Shown here: positions 8,501-16,663 of the stretch, piece by piece | How positions within the stretch are numbered: position 1 is the stretch's first letter | Layout of the letters: every line of letters begins with the position of its first letter | Assembly (NCBI GenBank): GCA_947165465.1 | Contig: CAMVAM010000001.1 | Location: forward strand, 62,001-126,000 | Length of the DNA: 64,000 bases | Direction of reading: 5' to 3' | Origin: an uncultured Candidatus Saccharibacteria bacterium | GTDB lineage: Bacteria; Patescibacteriota; Saccharimonadia; Saccharimonadales; Saccharimonadaceae | Notes under the pieces: generated by a model | What the model was told of the DNA's origin: nothing | Seen by the model: only the letters and a program-made list of their open reading frames with translations | The model's database searches: none | Made by a program: the position numbers and the translations under genes

Positions 8501-9299
8501 CCTTCCAGTGGTCGATAATTTCCTGCGCTGGGATTACATGAAGGTCGTAATCTTTCAGCGTCATACGGTTGGTGTCGGAAAGATTTGCGGCAGTACCAAT
8601 ACAAAGCAGCACCTCGTGCGCGTCCTGGTCTTCTTTTTTCAAATAGTGAGCATCGCAAGTTACAACTAGAGGAATCCCAAGTTCCTTCGCGTGGGCCATG
8701 TGCCAATCGTTCACGCGCTTTTGCTCTTCGGAATGCGTGCTGGATTTTGGGTGGCCGTGGTCCTGCATCTCTAGATAAAAACGGTCGCCATACACACCCT
8801 TGTACCATTTTATTAGTTCAAGCGCTCGCTCATCGTCCCCAGCTCGAATCGCTTCTGAAATTTCGGAGCCCATACAACCGGACAAACAAATCACGCCTTC
8901 ACTATATTTCTCGAGCTCATCATGGTCGGTACGTGGTTTGTAATACTTACCATATTCCTCGGCATTACTCATGATGCGACAAAGGTTTTCAAAACCCTTG
9001 TTGTTCATCGCAATCAAAGTGATGTGAAACCTCTGCTTGTCGTGCGCCGGGTCGCGGTCTGTCATTTTGCGAGCTGCAACGTATGATTCTAGGCCTAGCA
9101 GTGGTTTAATCCCGGCATCGTTACAGCATTTATACAGCTCAACAAGACCGCTCATGGTACCATGATCGGTCACAGCTACTGCCTCCATCCCATCTTCTTT
9201 AACAAAGTTTACTAGTTCAGGTATCTTAGTTAAACCATCCAGTAGTGAATAATGGGTATGGTTGTGCAGATGCACGAAGTCGCTAGGTTTCAGCTCCAT
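5592..9299 (-). CDS. dnaE: DNA polymerase III alpha subunit
   Basis: 1235 residues. Domains in order: N-terminal PHP (FVHLHNHTHYSLLDG, VTDHGTMSG), palm with the catalytic PDIDTDIQD near residue 430 and YGPGRGSAAG just before, fingers and helix-hairpin-helix regions, the OB fold (VVTIGGIITNVRT) and a C-terminal tau-binding-like domain. This is the replicative polymerase of the DnaE type. The PHP histidines look intact, so proofreading activity in the PHP domain is possible. It starts 6 nt after the preceding Cys-rich membrane gene and is last in that three-gene operon. Confidence 0.97.
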   Translation of the reverse strand: MELKPSDFVHLHNHTHYSLLDGLTKIPELVNFVKEDGMEAVAVTDHGTMSGLVELYKCCNDAGIKPLLGLESYVAARKMTDRDPAHDKQRFHITLIAMNNKGFENLCRIMSNAEEYGKYYKPRTDHDELEKYSEGVICLSGCMGSEISEAIRAGDDERALELIKWYKGVYGDRFYLEMQDHGHPKSSTHSEEQKRVNDWHMAHAKELGIPLVVTCDAHYLKKEDQDAHEVLLCIGTAANLSDTNRMTLKDYDLHVIPAQEIIDHWKDTCPEAVLNTKKIADRCNVDLQLGRILIPKFPVPKGEDEKTYLDKLVFRGLVYRYGGYKLEDTEKLEVKKCREILEEVDKGRDELHKILPRIDYELSVVDKMGYNGYFLIVQDFINWGKGQRIVYGPGRGSAAGAILAYALRITELDPLKYDLLFERFLNPDRISMPDIDTDIQDTRRDEVIEYCTQKYGEGRVSNIATFGKMMAKNAVRDVARVLEVPYAEADRIAKMVPDPVMGHHVKLADAIKDVPDLKHEYETNPTAKEVIDFASRLEGTIRNHGVHACGVIIAPDDLVKFLPLEVSAKGPIAAQFPMGQVEELGLLKMDFLGLSNLSVINNALRMIRKVYHDDINLSALPLDDKKTYDLLQRAETTGVFQLESAGMKRYLKDLKASTFEDIIAMVALYRPGPMQFIDSFIRRKHGEEEITYLHPGLENSLKNTYGILIYQEQFMQISKEWCGFTGGQADTLRKAVGKKKVDLMNKVKPEFIKGAVEIGGATEEIAEKFWSQLLDFANYCFNKSHAACYALIAYWTAYLKAHYPDAFMAALMTSDMRWTDRLAIEIAECKRMGLKVLGPDINQSYGDFGIVGGEKTIRFGLSGIKSMGKALVEDIVIPERDKNGPFKSVCDFAKRVDSTKFNKKSWEAAIKTGAFDRFASRSDLLFNLEAIQAYGAKTQKDVGSGQTDLFAMMGEVGAVPEVEIKPSPTQFSDKEQLLWERDLMGLYLSAHPLDKYDTFFDEQTHPYSLITPENNNKVVTIGGIITNVRTILTKKGDKMAFIKMENKSGETEFIVFPSVFQECGAKLVVDNVVRVQGKINATDKDGNLTSDAKVTADSVELVTDEMLESYQPTGTKLAAPVAAAGGKKRYGKSSAERVYGQNNNKPVEQPRVITTPPKDPLKERLYILIEDPENTEILSGIRRLADIHLGMQDVVLVMKEGETKRPLKMPFRVDIDEELLKELKELIGEDKVKVK

Positions 9300-9305
9300 G
9301 CCGAA

Positions 9306-9557
9306 CTAGGCTTTCTTTTTCTTCTCTGCTTTTTTGTCAGTTTTTTCGGTTTCTTCAGTAACTTCTGGTTCTTTTTCTGCACAGTCGCAGTCAGGACCAC
9401 ATGCGCATTCTCCGTCTGGAGCGCATTCTTTTTCAGCTTCTTTTACTTTGTCATGAATGAATTTACCGGCTACAGCGCCAGCAATTGCACCAAGTGCAGC
9501 ACCTAGGAAAAACTTTCCTGCACCGTGACTACTTTTTTCCGTCTTTTCCTTCGCCAT
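9306..9557 (-). CDS. Small glycine-zipper membrane protein with Cys-rich tail
   Basis: 83 residues from the ATG at 9557, preferred over an upstream in-frame ATG (9584) because AAGGAG lies 12 nt before it. One membrane segment with small-residue spacing (FFLGAALGAIAGAVAGKFI), then an acidic stretch with six Cys within about 20 residues (ECAPDGECACGPDCDCAEKE), then Glu/Lys-rich sequence. YtxH-like proteins share the N-terminal part. The cysteines could bind metal or form disulfides; nothing else shows function. It overlaps the upstream gene by 29 nt and precedes dnaE by 6 nt. Confidence 0.6.
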   Translation of the reverse strand: MAKEKTEKSSHGAGKFFLGAALGAIAGAVAGKFIHDKVKEAEKECAPDGECACGPDCDCAEKEPEVTEETEKTDKKAEKKKKA

Positions 9558-9828
9558 CTTCTTTCTTCTCCTTCTTCGGCTCATCTTTTAACTTTTGATT
9601 AATGTACTTGTCCACCAGCTTTTCCATAGCGCCGCCAATCGAAGTCATACCTTTTACATTTGATACGACGCCGTTCGCATTGTCGGCAATATCTTGGCCT
9701 TTTGCGACCATCTTTTTGGCTTCGTCAACTAGACCGAAGACCTTTAGCATTAAAATGATTCCTACGATGAGGAAAACAAATAGAGTAACACTTAGTATTA
9801 CTACAATTATCCACTCCGCTATATTCAT
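9529..9828 (-). CDS. Small membrane protein, DUF948/YtxH-like
   Basis: 99 residues: an N-terminal hydrophobic helix (residues about 5-30), an amphipathic helical stretch and a Lys/Glu/Gly-rich tail. The layout resembles small envelope-stress or divisome-adjacent DUF948-type proteins, but no specific motif is present. An AGGAG-like sequence precedes the ATG. First gene of an operon with the Cys-rich protein and dnaE. Confidence 0.55.
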   Translation of the reverse strand: MNIAEWIIVVILSVTLFVFLIVGIILMLKVFGLVDEAKKMVAKGQDIADNANGVVSNVKGMTSIGGAMEKLVDKYINQKLKDEPKKEKKEDGEGKDGKK

Positions 9829-9856
9829 ATTCTCTCCTTTTCTAAATTATAGCACA

Positions 9857-10729
9857 TTAGTTCTCGGCGACGAATTTTCGGACTGCATCACCATAGTCTG
9901 TATATTTGAGTGAGTATTCAAGATGTGCTAGGAAATAATTCTTTGGATCACCGGTAGTAATCCATTTACCTTTGCTTCTTGCGACCACTACGTCACCGAC
10001 TTCAGCGAGCTTGGTGATTGCGTCTACCGTCCAAAGTTCACCATCAAGACCGGTATTGGTTGGTATGAGATAGTTGAATACTTCTGGAGTAAGTAAATAA
10101 CGTCCATAGCTGGTGAGATTGCTTGGTGACAAATCTGGAGTTTTTGGTTTTTCAACGATGTGGGACAAAGTTCCGTTTTCTTTCAAGGCAATCATGCCGT
10201 ATTTGTTCCAAACTTCTTCCGGCATTTCTTGAGCGGCAATTACGGCTTTGGCGTTTTTGTTTTGCTCGTAAGTTTCGATTAAAGTTTTTACATCACCTTC
10301 GCCAAAAATTAAATCGTCTGAATACAAAACCACGAAGGCTTCTTCATTTTCAACGAACTGTTTCGCGGAAAGAATCGGTGAACCGTTTCCGTATGGCAAG
10401 CTAGCATCTTGTTCAATTACGGTAATCTTTGGAAGCTGTAAGACCTTTTCGACTGGTTCGAAGCGTTCCATTTTGCCCTGTTTTTCTAGAAGTGCTTTCA
10501 CATTTTCGGACTGATTGTGGAAATAATCATCATAAATCTGGCGTCCCATGGTATTTGGCGTAGCTACGATTACGATTTCTTCGATTCCGGCCTCAGCACA
10601 TTCTTCGACACAGAGTTGCATTACAGGCTTAGCGCCCATTGGTATCATTGCTTTTGGAATTGTTTTAGTTATAGGTAGATACCGGCTCGCAAAGCCAGCA
10701 TCAGTAATAATTGCCTTTTTGACAGACAT
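9857..10729 (-). CDS. galU: UTP-glucose-1-phosphate uridylyltransferase
   Basis: 290 residues, normal length. The nucleotidyltransferase start KKAIITDAGFASRYLPITK and IPKAMIPMGAKPV match GalU, though the usual AAG is TDAG. VVLYSDDLIF gives the metal Asp, and VEKP is the sugar-phosphate station. It makes UDP-glucose for glycolipids or polysaccharides and may feed the GT4 enzyme at 1715. The ATG has AAGGAGG directly upstream and a TGTTATAAT box about 20 nt further, so this is an SD-led monocistronic gene. Confidence 0.9.
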   Translation of the reverse strand: MSVKKAIITDAGFASRYLPITKTIPKAMIPMGAKPVMQLCVEECAEAGIEEIVIVATPNTMGRQIYDDYFHNQSENVKALLEKQGKMERFEPVEKVLQLPKITVIEQDASLPYGNGSPILSAKQFVENEEAFVVLYSDDLIFGEGDVKTLIETYEQNKNAKAVIAAQEMPEEVWNKYGMIALKENGTLSHIVEKPKTPDLSPSNLTSYGRYLLTPEVFNYLIPTNTGLDGELWTVDAITKLAEVGDVVVARSKGKWITTGDPKNYFLAHLEYSLKYTDYGDAVRKFVAEN

Positions 10730-10767
10730 CTGTCCTCCTTAAGACTTAATTATAACACAAAATGCTA

Positions 10768-11430
10768 TTATTTGCTCTTCTTGGCAGACTTAGAAGTCTT
10801 CTTGGTGGCAACTTTTTTAGCTACTTTTTTGACGGATTTTTTGGCTACGGTAGCGCGAGCTTCTTTTCTTGCGACCTTGTCTTCAATGTTTTGTGCGCGG
10901 TTGTGTGCACCATAGATGAGGCTAGAAATGCCAACGATGAGCATGTAAGCGCCGAAGAAGCGAATAAAGGTGCTGGTTTCAAAATCACCAGCGTTCAAGA
11001 TGACAAAGCCCATCACAGCACCAAGTATACCGGCGAGGGCGCGGATGAAGCGGTCGGTCGGATCGACGGTTGAAAGGAAGCTGTGAAGAATGTCGATAAC
11101 GCCAGAAGCAAAGGTGTAAGCTGCCACGATAATGAGACAAGCCACCAAATTGTCGCGGGCAAAGAAGAGCAGTGCGAGTGCTGCAACTACGTCGACTAAA
11201 GCATCAATTACGGAATTCACCCAGCCGTGCTTTTTGGTTGAACTATAAAGAGCACCAACCGAATCGATAATGCCCATCGCGAGTAAGAAAACGCTGATAA
11301 TTGCAATCACGGATTCCCAGTTGTCTAGTCCACTAAACAACGCGAAGAACCCAAAAATGCCAGCTAGACCACCACGCACGATGAAGACCAGCCAGTGCTT
11401 ATCGATAAATCTTCGGTTAATATGTGCCAT
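10768..11430 (-). CDS. HdeD-like (DUF308) membrane protein with histone H1-like tail
   Basis: 220 residues with six predicted membrane segments in three helical pairs, as in HdeD/DUF308 proteins. The last 35 or so residues form a Lys/Ala/Val/Ser tail (KKVAKKVATKKTSKSAKKSK) like bacterial histone H1-type sequences; this tail is not typical of DUF308. HdeD is linked to acid resistance in enterobacteria, but the role here is unknown. TGCTATAAT lies about 26 nt before the ATG and an AAAGGA sequence precedes it. Confidence 0.7.
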   Translation of the reverse strand: MAHINRRFIDKHWLVFIVRGGLAGIFGFFALFSGLDNWESVIAIISVFLLAMGIIDSVGALYSSTKKHGWVNSVIDALVDVVAALALLFFARDNLVACLIIVAAYTFASGVIDILHSFLSTVDPTDRFIRALAGILGAVMGFVILNAGDFETSTFIRFFGAYMLIVGISSLIYGAHNRAQNIEDKVARKEARATVAKKSVKKVAKKVATKKTSKSAKKSK

Positions 11431-11502
11431 AAAAAATCCTTTATTACTTATGCTTATTATAGCATAAAGGCACCAAAAATAATACTAAATTAACAGATAA
11501 TT

Positions 11503-12528
11503 TTAGACGTGACGAATGCGTTTTCTAGTGGACTCAACGAGTTTCGTGAGTTGGTATTTGGCAGGTTTTAGAACCAGGTCGTGCGCCGGGGTATATTTCA
11601 ATTCTTCACAACCAAATGAACGTTTAAACTCCGAAACACCGTAAAAACGATGCGACTTTTCTTCTAGTCCCACAATTCCCCAAAGATTGTAGCGGATGAT
11701 GCCACGTTTTCTGGCTTCGCGCATTGCTTCCATATGAAGAAGTGGCGCCGCGGAATATTTTGTGCCGAGATCGGACGATACACCATAATGATAGCTGGCT
11801 TCCGGCCCGTAGAAAATCATGAAATTTTGAGCCAGAATCTCGCCGTCCTTCTTTGCGGTATACATAATTACTTCGTCGTTTTGAGCGAACGCTTCAAATT
11901 GCTTTGTGAGAAAGCTTTCCGAAAATGCCACAAAACCCTGACGTTTCGCGTGTTTCACTTCTAGTTCATAAAAAGTCTTCACGATCTTTGGATCAGTTGA
12001 AGTTTCCACTGTGATCTCGGCCTTCTTGGCTTTACGTAATTTCCTTCTAAATCCTTGCGAAGCACCGGCCAAAATCTCTTCCTCGCTCTTTCTCAAATCC
12101 AGCACGCCGGCATATTCTACCGAGAGATACATTGGCGCTTTTTTAAGCCCCAACTCTTTCATTAATTTCAAAGATTTATCGGAAAGCGGGAGTTGCGGGC
12201 GTACACGCACAAAGGCACACGAGGCTTTCTGCCCCATCATCTTAATATCATCAAATACAATTTTTACGAGCGACTTGTCTTTAAAATCCATAATCGGACC
12301 ACCGGCAATCGCCATGTAGGTGCCACGCTTGGCAGTTTCCACGACACCGGCATAGGCTGCCACGATTTTGTCGTCTTCTTTAAACAAACGGCGCGTAATT
12401 TTTTTCCCTCTCGACTCATGGAATTCATAAAAATCCCAGGACTGCAGGAAATTTGCTTCCTCATGTGATTTTATGAATCCGTCCCATTCTTCTCTATTTG
12501 CAGCGTCATCAGCTACGATATTTCTCAT
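11503..12528 (-). CDS. FemAB-family aminoacyltransferase (second copy)
   Basis: 341 residues with two GNAT-like halves. Family features: FLQSWDFYEFHESRG at the N-terminus, FVRVRPQLPL, an RRKLRKAKK helical segment, and the C-terminal HYGVSSDLGTKYSAAPLLHMEA and NLWGIVG motifs. FemX/FemA/FemB enzymes add amino acids from aminoacyl-tRNA to the stem peptide of lipid II. About one third of the residues match its neighbour at 12525-13499, so the pair arose by duplication. Last gene of the five-gene ATGA-coupled operon. Confidence 0.88.
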   Translation of the reverse strand: MRNIVADDAANREEWDGFIKSHEEANFLQSWDFYEFHESRGKKITRRLFKEDDKIVAAYAGVVETAKRGTYMAIAGGPIMDFKDKSLVKIVFDDIKMMGQKASCAFVRVRPQLPLSDKSLKLMKELGLKKAPMYLSVEYAGVLDLRKSEEEILAGASQGFRRKLRKAKKAEITVETSTDPKIVKTFYELEVKHAKRQGFVAFSESFLTKQFEAFAQNDEVIMYTAKKDGEILAQNFMIFYGPEASYHYGVSSDLGTKYSAAPLLHMEAMREARKRGIIRYNLWGIVGLEEKSHRFYGVSEFKRSFGCEELKYTPAHDLVLKPAKYQLTKLVESTRKRIRHV

Positions 12529-13499
12529 AAATGCCTCTTTTTCTTTCGAATTGCTTCTACTACATAATCTTTTAAGTATCCCACTTTTGATAGGACCAAG
12601 TCGTGCGCCGGCACGTACTCAATCACTTCACCACCAAAGCCGGTCTTAAAGGTCGTGACGCCGGCGTAGCGGTGATTTGGCTGGTTTGGCGGTGCGATTC
12701 CCCATAGGTTGAATCTTTCATATCCCTCCGCCTTTAAATCTCTCATCGCCTGCCAGAGCAAAGCATAGGCGCCCGGGAGTTTGCGGTTTAAATCGGTTGA
12801 GGCAGCTTCGTAGTAGTCGCCTTCCTTACCGCCTTTTATCACCATGCCGTAGGCAATCGGCTTTTTGTCTTCGGTTTTTGCGACGTAAATCACGATATTG
12901 CCCTTAAAGGCCTCTTTTTCGGCGAGCAAGGTCTTTAGATTTGGTGGCACAAAACCCTGGCGTTTCGCCGTTGCGACCTGAATTTTGTGAAATTCTTTAA
13001 AAATTTCCTCGGAATCGCTTTTTTCTACAGTAATTCCGAATCTCTCGGCTCTTCTTACTTCATAACGAGTCTGCCTGCGCATGTCTGCAAGCAGTTCGTC
13101 CTCAGATTTTTTCAAATCTAGCATCACGGTATGCTCAGCCGCAAGGTGCATTGGTGATTTCTTTAGCCCGAGGTCAGAAAGAAGTTTCAAATTCTTTTCG
13201 GAATTCTCAAGTTGTGGGCGGATACGCACAAACACGCATTTTTCGGCCTTCCCCACCTTTTTAATCTCATCAAATACCGCATTTACGGATTTTTTAGACG
13301 ACCAATCTGTAAGTGGTCCGCACGGAATTTCGAGATAGCGACCACGCTTCGCATTTCTCACAATCATGAGGGCGTGTCCCACACCACCAAAGTCCGAAGT
13401 GATCACTTTATCGCCAAGGAGCTCATTCATTTTGCCGTATCCCGGTGACTGCAAGAAATTTGCTTCCGGGTATTTCTTTACTACTTCGTCGAAGTTCAT
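12525..13499 (-). CDS. FemAB-family aminoacyltransferase (first copy)
   Basis: 324 residues. NFLQSPGYGKMNELLG, FVRIRPQLEN, RYEVRRAERFG, YYEAASTDLNRKLPGAYALLW and RFNLWGIAPP are the same stations as in the downstream copy. Expected to add a cross-bridge residue to the peptidoglycan stem peptide using aminoacyl-tRNA. Two copies suggest sequential additions, as with FemA and FemB. Both its start and end are 4-nt ATGA overlaps with neighbours. The amino acid used cannot be told from sequence. Confidence 0.88.
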   Translation of the reverse strand: MNFDEVVKKYPEANFLQSPGYGKMNELLGDKVITSDFGGVGHALMIVRNAKRGRYLEIPCGPLTDWSSKKSVNAVFDEIKKVGKAEKCVFVRIRPQLENSEKNLKLLSDLGLKKSPMHLAAEHTVMLDLKKSEDELLADMRRQTRYEVRRAERFGITVEKSDSEEIFKEFHKIQVATAKRQGFVPPNLKTLLAEKEAFKGNIVIYVAKTEDKKPIAYGMVIKGGKEGDYYEAASTDLNRKLPGAYALLWQAMRDLKAEGYERFNLWGIAPPNQPNHRYAGVTTFKTGFGGEVIEYVPAHDLVLSKVGYLKDYVVEAIRKKKRHL

Positions 13500-14569
13500 A
13501 GATACTCCTTTACGATTTTACGCGCGGCTTCTAGCTCGGCTTTTTTGTAATGGGTTGGGAAATTGATAATCGTCTCGGCCACCACCACAGCATTCGGGCA
13601 ATCTGCCTCTGGGAAATGGACCTTGCTATAATATCTTGCCGGTGAAATCGGCTTTTCGTACCAGAACCCGTCGAAATAATACCCGGCTTTCTTTAGTTTC
13701 TTTAGAACCTCGTCCCGGCTTCTCACCAAATAAAACTCACGTAGCGGTGGCTCGTTCTTTAATTCTTTCAGCTGTTCGAGTGCTAGCTTAGCCTCAAACT
13801 TAGCTGGCCTGACAATCAAATCGAGTCTATTATCGGCCGATTTTTCTACCATCTTTAGCTTCAAAAACAGTTTCATCACGACGCCACCAAGGTGTACATA
13901 AGATAAACCACGGCACATCGCGCCGGCCATCGGGTAAAACCTAGCACGAAAGTTGTCGGATTTTTTCGGAGCTTTCGTCGGCGCCTGAATTTCGTGTTTT
14001 CTTGGTGCCCTAAAGATTACTGCACCACCCGAAATCGTATCAATTGATTTATCTTTTCCAAATGAGAGCGCTGTCGCGACGCCCACCGTTCCGGCTTCGC
14101 GCCCATCTTTGTAATTAATTCCGGCAGAGTGCGCCAAATCCTCAATAATTAAGAGCCCTCTTTCCTTAGCGAACCTTTCAATCGCTTCAATGTCGACCGG
14201 ATTTCCCAGTGTGTTTTGGACAATAATTCCCTTGGCGCCATCTGCGACTTTTAAAAGTGTCTCGACCGTAAAATTCAGATTTTCCTTCGAAATATCCGCA
14301 AACACCGGCATGAGACCGGCAGCCTTTACTGCTTCAAATACTGCATAGCAAGTAAAGCCATTCACAATGACTTTGTCACCTTTATTAAAATAGCCTTTTA
14401 AAGCAAGTGCGAGAGCCGAACGTCCGTTCTTGGTGAGCATAGCTTCGCCCTGGTATCGCTCCTCAAGATAAATCTTCAAATGATTCAAATCGTGCTTTGA
14501 ACCGTGAACGAACAGACTCCTCCATGCCCCCTTTTTCCTCGCCGCTAAACCTAAATAATGATGTTTCAC
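13496..14569 (-). CDS. DegT/DnrJ/EryC1-family PLP enzyme
   Basis: 357 residues of aspartate-aminotransferase fold. KNGRSALALAL is the phosphate-binding start, IIEDLAHSAG gives the PLP-contacting Asp, and ALSFGKDKSID with ISGGAV is the Schiff-base lysine region. DegT enzymes aminate keto-sugars; some related enzymes act on amino acids. Its place between an alpha/beta hydrolase and two FemAB genes, all ATGA-coupled, suggests it makes an amino sugar or amino compound for the wall or a surface glycan. Substrate unknown. Confidence 0.82.
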   Translation of the reverse strand: MKHHYLGLAARKKGAWRSLFVHGSKHDLNHLKIYLEERYQGEAMLTKNGRSALALALKGYFNKGDKVIVNGFTCYAVFEAVKAAGLMPVFADISKENLNFTVETLLKVADGAKGIIVQNTLGNPVDIEAIERFAKERGLLIIEDLAHSAGINYKDGREAGTVGVATALSFGKDKSIDTISGGAVIFRAPRKHEIQAPTKAPKKSDNFRARFYPMAGAMCRGLSYVHLGGVVMKLFLKLKMVEKSADNRLDLIVRPAKFEAKLALEQLKELKNEPPLREFYLVRSRDEVLKKLKKAGYYFDGFWYEKPISPARYYSKVHFPEADCPNAVVVAETIINFPTHYKKAELEAARKIVKEYL

Positions 14570-15252
14570 TGCTCTAGCCTCGTTATCAATGTAATTAGCG
14601 CCCTCGCGAGCCCGTCCGGATCAGAAATATATGGTGCATGATTCCAATTCGCGTAGAATTTCAATTCCGATTCCGCAATCTTTTCGTGCATTTTTTCAGC
14701 GTGGCGCGGTGGCGTGATGGTATCTTTCTGCCCCCACAAAATGAAGGTTTTTACTTTTACGTCTTCGAGCTTTAGGTTTTTATCGGATTCCAACATATTT
14801 GAAAGCGTCTTTTTCATATTTTCTGGCGCCTTCGAATAGTCAGTCGTACCGGTCGCGCGGTGAAATGCCTTATCGATGAGTTTAATCTTCTTAAACGGCT
14901 TGCCAATCTTGGCGAGTGCCGCGACGGCCTTTTTCTTCTTCGTGACTTCATAAATCCCGGCTGCATCAAGGAGAATCAGGTTCCTAAGCTTGTTTTCTTT
15001 CTTCGCACAGAGATTAAGTAGAATCCTACCACCATTAGAATGCCCGAGCGCAATCGCACCGTCCGGAATTTCGTGATCTGCCCACTTTACGTAATCTTCA
15101 ATCGTAAACTCCTTATTACTCGGCTCAGTTAAGCCCGGTACGTGAAGCATTTTTACATTGATACCAGCGTCTTTCAAGAGTTCCAGAGTTCTTTTCCAGG
15201 GTTCAACCGTGTATGTCCAGCCATGGATAATATATAATTCTGGTTTGCTCAT
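14566..15252 (-). CDS. Alpha/beta hydrolase
   Basis: 228 residues from the ATG at 15252, chosen because it forms an ATGA overlap with the upstream Mur ligase stop; an ATG at 15267 lies inside that gene. The catalytic triad is visible: nucleophile in ALGHSNGG, Asp in LWGQKDTITPP and His in NWNHAPY, with the oxyanion HGWT motif near the N-terminus. Substrate unknown. Position in the operon suggests an envelope ester, thioester or peptide substrate. Confidence 0.82.
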   Translation of the reverse strand: MSKPELYIIHGWTYTVEPWKRTLELLKDAGINVKMLHVPGLTEPSNKEFTIEDYVKWADHEIPDGAIALGHSNGGRILLNLCAKKENKLRNLILLDAAGIYEVTKKKKAVAALAKIGKPFKKIKLIDKAFHRATGTTDYSKAPENMKKTLSNMLESDKNLKLEDVKVKTFILWGQKDTITPPRHAEKMHEKIAESELKFYANWNHAPYISDPDGLARALITLITRLEQ

Positions 15253-16520
15253 GAATCTAATCCCCAATTTTTACGGCGCTGTACAGCGGCCTTTTCCCTA
15301 CGACACAGCTTGCTGGCATCCTTCGGATTAGCCAGTAGTTTCTCAATAACCCATTCAAGGTAGTGACTACCCTTAAAAACCAAAGTCTCTCTGCCGGTGA
15401 TATTTTTCTCAATGTAGGCGAGCGCTTTCCTAGGATCGGTCGTTGCTACGGCTGAAACTCCGAGCTCTTTGAGCTTCGGTGCGGTGTATTGCTTGGTGCG
15501 ATGGCCAACCAATACTACGCGGTCCGGCTTCACATCGGCAATCAGCTTTGCGAGCTTCTCGTGCTCTTCCTTTTCAATCGAGCCCTGGTCGACAATGTCG
15601 CCGATAATCAGCCACTTGCGCTCGGCGTGCATCCTCTTTGCCATATCAAGAATCGAAGTCATCGAAATCATGTGCGCATTGTAGCTACTATCGACAATCG
15701 CGATGCCTTTTTTGCCTTCAAAGTATGAACTTCTACCCGGTGCGACCTTTAGCCCCGAAAAATCCGGGTTAAACGGCAATTTCAAATATTTCATTAAATC
15801 TTGCAGAACAAACAGATTAAAGGAGATATCCTTCGGCTCCGGGTGGTTGAAGTGGAAGGTCGTGTCGCCATAAGTAAAATCGGTCGAATCCGGGTAAACC
15901 ACGTATTTTTTGAGGTTAGACTTCTTAATTGGGATGACCTTGGCCTTAAGCTTAGAGGTTGCCTCGACCATCAGCTTAGAATCGGCATCGATATATACTC
16001 TTTTAGAGGTGTTTTGTGGCAAATTAGCAAATTCCGCCGTGATTGCCTCAGAAAGCGAGCTGAATTTCCCTTCTTCCACCACCTTTTCAAACTGAATCGC
16101 GTGCGAAAGCCCGATAGATACCCAAATCGTCACCTCTGGCTTTAGCCACTCGGCGAGGAATTCTGCCTCGTGCGGGCGCTCACCATCGATTTCAACCACA
16201 TAAAACGGCTGTTTGTTGCGGTGGAATAGACCTCTAAACGGAGCGGCGACGAGGAGCCAAATCCAGCGGATTTTCGACCCGCGGATACCCTTTAAACCCA
16301 AGAGATCAAAAGAAATCCCAAATGCCGAATTGGCATCGTGAGAGTAGTGGGCTTTATTTCCCATTTCGTGCTCTAAGAGGTTCAGCATGGTAGTTTTTCC
16401 GGCTGAACCGGTCACCACGATTACGCGTGGATTCCAGCGACGAAAAGCCATATTAGCAAAAAAGCGGAAATATTTCGCAACAGAGAAATAAAGACGCTTT
16501 TTTAGCTTACTAGCAGTCAT
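15249..16520 (-). CDS. Mur ligase family protein (MurF-like)
   Basis: 423 residues. ATP-binding VVTGSAGKTTMLNLLEH, then NSAFGIS, EIDGERP and the C-terminal ligase motifs VDSSYNAH and RKWLIIGDIVDQG follow the Mur ligase plan. The N-terminal UDP-binding domain of true MurF is missing, replaced by a short basic stretch, and a hydrophobic stretch (WIWLLVAAPF) follows the P-loop domain. So it is a Mur ligase relative that may join an amino acid or dipeptide to a different acceptor. TGATATAAT (TATAAT at 16527-16532) ends 6 nt before the ATG: leaderless first gene of the operon to 11503. Confidence 0.83.
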   Translation of the reverse strand: MTASKLKKRLYFSVAKYFRFFANMAFRRWNPRVIVVTGSAGKTTMLNLLEHEMGNKAHYSHDANSAFGISFDLLGLKGIRGSKIRWIWLLVAAPFRGLFHRNKQPFYVVEIDGERPHEAEFLAEWLKPEVTIWVSIGLSHAIQFEKVVEEGKFSSLSEAITAEFANLPQNTSKRVYIDADSKLMVEATSKLKAKVIPIKKSNLKKYVVYPDSTDFTYGDTTFHFNHPEPKDISFNLFVLQDLMKYLKLPFNPDFSGLKVAPGRSSYFEGKKGIAIVDSSYNAHMISMTSILDMAKRMHAERKWLIIGDIVDQGSIEKEEHEKLAKLIADVKPDRVVLVGHRTKQYTAPKLKELGVSAVATTDPRKALAYIEKNITGRETLVFKGSHYLEWVIEKLLANPKDASKLCRREKAAVQRRKNWGLDS

Positions 16521-16572
16521 GTAATTATTATATCACAGAACGCATAAAAATGCCCATTTCGAGTGATAAACA

Positions 16573-16601
16573 TTGACATTTTAGGTAAAGTGTGCTATAA
16601 T
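16573..16601 (+). promoter_or_regulatory. Consensus promoter of manC
   Basis: TTGACA (16573-16578), 17-nt spacer, TGC then TATAAT (16596-16601). The stretch AAGTGTGCTATAAT is shared with the promoter at 51228-51256. A short GCCA-TTTC-TGGC hairpin follows in the leader. Confidence 0.85.
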
Positions 16602-16663
16602 AACAAATATATGCCATTTCTGGCGTATTTTTATGCACATTAAAAATCTAGGAGGTCATTATC

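Noticed and set aside
8470-8974. Overlapping frames on both strands inside dnaE
   Set aside because: Shadows within the PHP-to-palm region of a full-length DnaE; no signals of their own.
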